Shown piece after piece: positions 23,203 through 23,389 of a DNA stretch of 23,389 nucleotides. The position numbers and the translations under genes were made by a program. Origin of the DNA: a virus. The stretch lies in the IMG/VR virus record IMGVR_UViG_3300012000_000131, positions 1-23,389 of that record; one strand, 5' to 3'. The notes beneath the pieces were generated by a model that had not been told where the DNA came from, searched no databases, and saw only the letters and a program-made list of their open reading frames with translations. Numbering within the stretch: the first letter of the stretch is position 1; each line of letters opens with the position of its first letter.

Positions 23203-23389
23203 ATGACCGACCGCGCCGAGTGGGTAGTCCTCGTAGACACCTCTGACAATGAAGTGGGGGTGGTGTCTCCCACCGTCGCGCTTCTACTCATGGAGAAGGG
23301 GGTCGCAGACGGGCTGTTCACGGACGGTCGGAAGTGGCTCCAACTGCGAAGCGGCCCTGCTATGGAGCAAGGGCGCATGACGGCGACCG
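23203..23389 (+). CDS. Unknown protein, 3' end outside window
   Basis: The frame is open to the window edge (62 complete codons from ATG 23203). I chose ATG 23203 because GGAGAG (23189-23194) is 8 nt upstream; the in-frame ATG at 23197 leaves only 2 nt. The visible part reads MTDRAEWVVLVDTSDNEVGV, then a helix VALLLMEKGVADGLF and GRKWLQLRSGPAME. It looks like a small soluble alpha/beta protein. No family is recognised. It is divergent from the lipoprotein gene. Confidence 0.6.
   Translation, partial: MTDRAEWVVLVDTSDNEVGVVSPTVALLLMEKGVADGLFTDGRKWLQLRSGPAMEQGRMTAT

Noticed and set aside
1-23389. No CTAG seen either
   Set aside because: CTAG is scarce in many bacteria and phages for other reasons, so I do not read it as a sign of restriction.
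1-23389. tRNA genes, CRISPR arrays, attachment sites and insertion-sequence ends
   Set aside because: No cloverleaf, spaced direct-repeat array or transposase frame was found in any gap or frame.

Overview
The window is a high-G+C stretch (about 65% by eye) of a tailed phage or prophage, most of it the baseplate and tail-fibre region of a contractile-tail (myovirus-type) particle. Two proteins anchor this: a gp25-like baseplate wedge protein (6375-7514) and a Baseplate J-like protein (7524-10991). They are followed by a 4-nt-overlapping gene that reads like a P2 gpI / wedge-type protein (10988-12268). No tRNA, CRISPR array, insertion sequence, integrase or replication gene is visible. The host cannot be named from this sequence.

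Layout. Positions 2-6313 hold four genes of likely structural role with no family I can name: an 838+ aa protein cut by the window edge, an 80 aa protein, an 872 aa protein with helical heptad blocks at both ends, and a 277 aa protein. Positions 6375-12268 are the baseplate core. Positions 12259-13566 are three small genes on the opposite strand, set inside the structural operon: an SH3/KOW-like protein, a small protein of the MSMEG_6728 type related to pyrimidine-dimer glycosylases, and an unknown whose start looks leaderless. Positions 13747-21230 return to the + strand with five virion proteins rich in beta-domains: an Ig/PKD-like protein, a TKNYVD-type fibre protein, a 1275 aa multidomain protein, a 483 aa protein and a 211 aa fibre-like protein. 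Positions 21301-23389 are accessory: a free-standing homing-type PD-(D/E)XK endonuclease with its own consensus promoter, a 167 aa protein with an LIRLA...RPHLLPLL motif, a 32-aa lipoprotein on the minus strand, and the start of another + strand gene.

Genes are tightly packed, with Shine-Dalgarno sequences 5-8 nt from most starts, frequent GTG starts, and stop/start overlaps suggesting translational coupling. A TAGGGT/TAGAGT hexamer sits in front of several genes and may be a shared -10 element. Several gene junctions carry strong GC-rich hairpins, and only one of these has a clear T tract.

The most striking whole-window signal is what is missing. On a complete read I found no GATC and no AGCT, where composition predicts several dozen of each. 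Codon choice switches locally in a way that avoids them: Ile ATT or ATA instead of ATC after a G, and Lys AAA, Glu GAA or Gln CAA before CTN leucine codons. This suggests long selection by host restriction enzymes with those two specificities.
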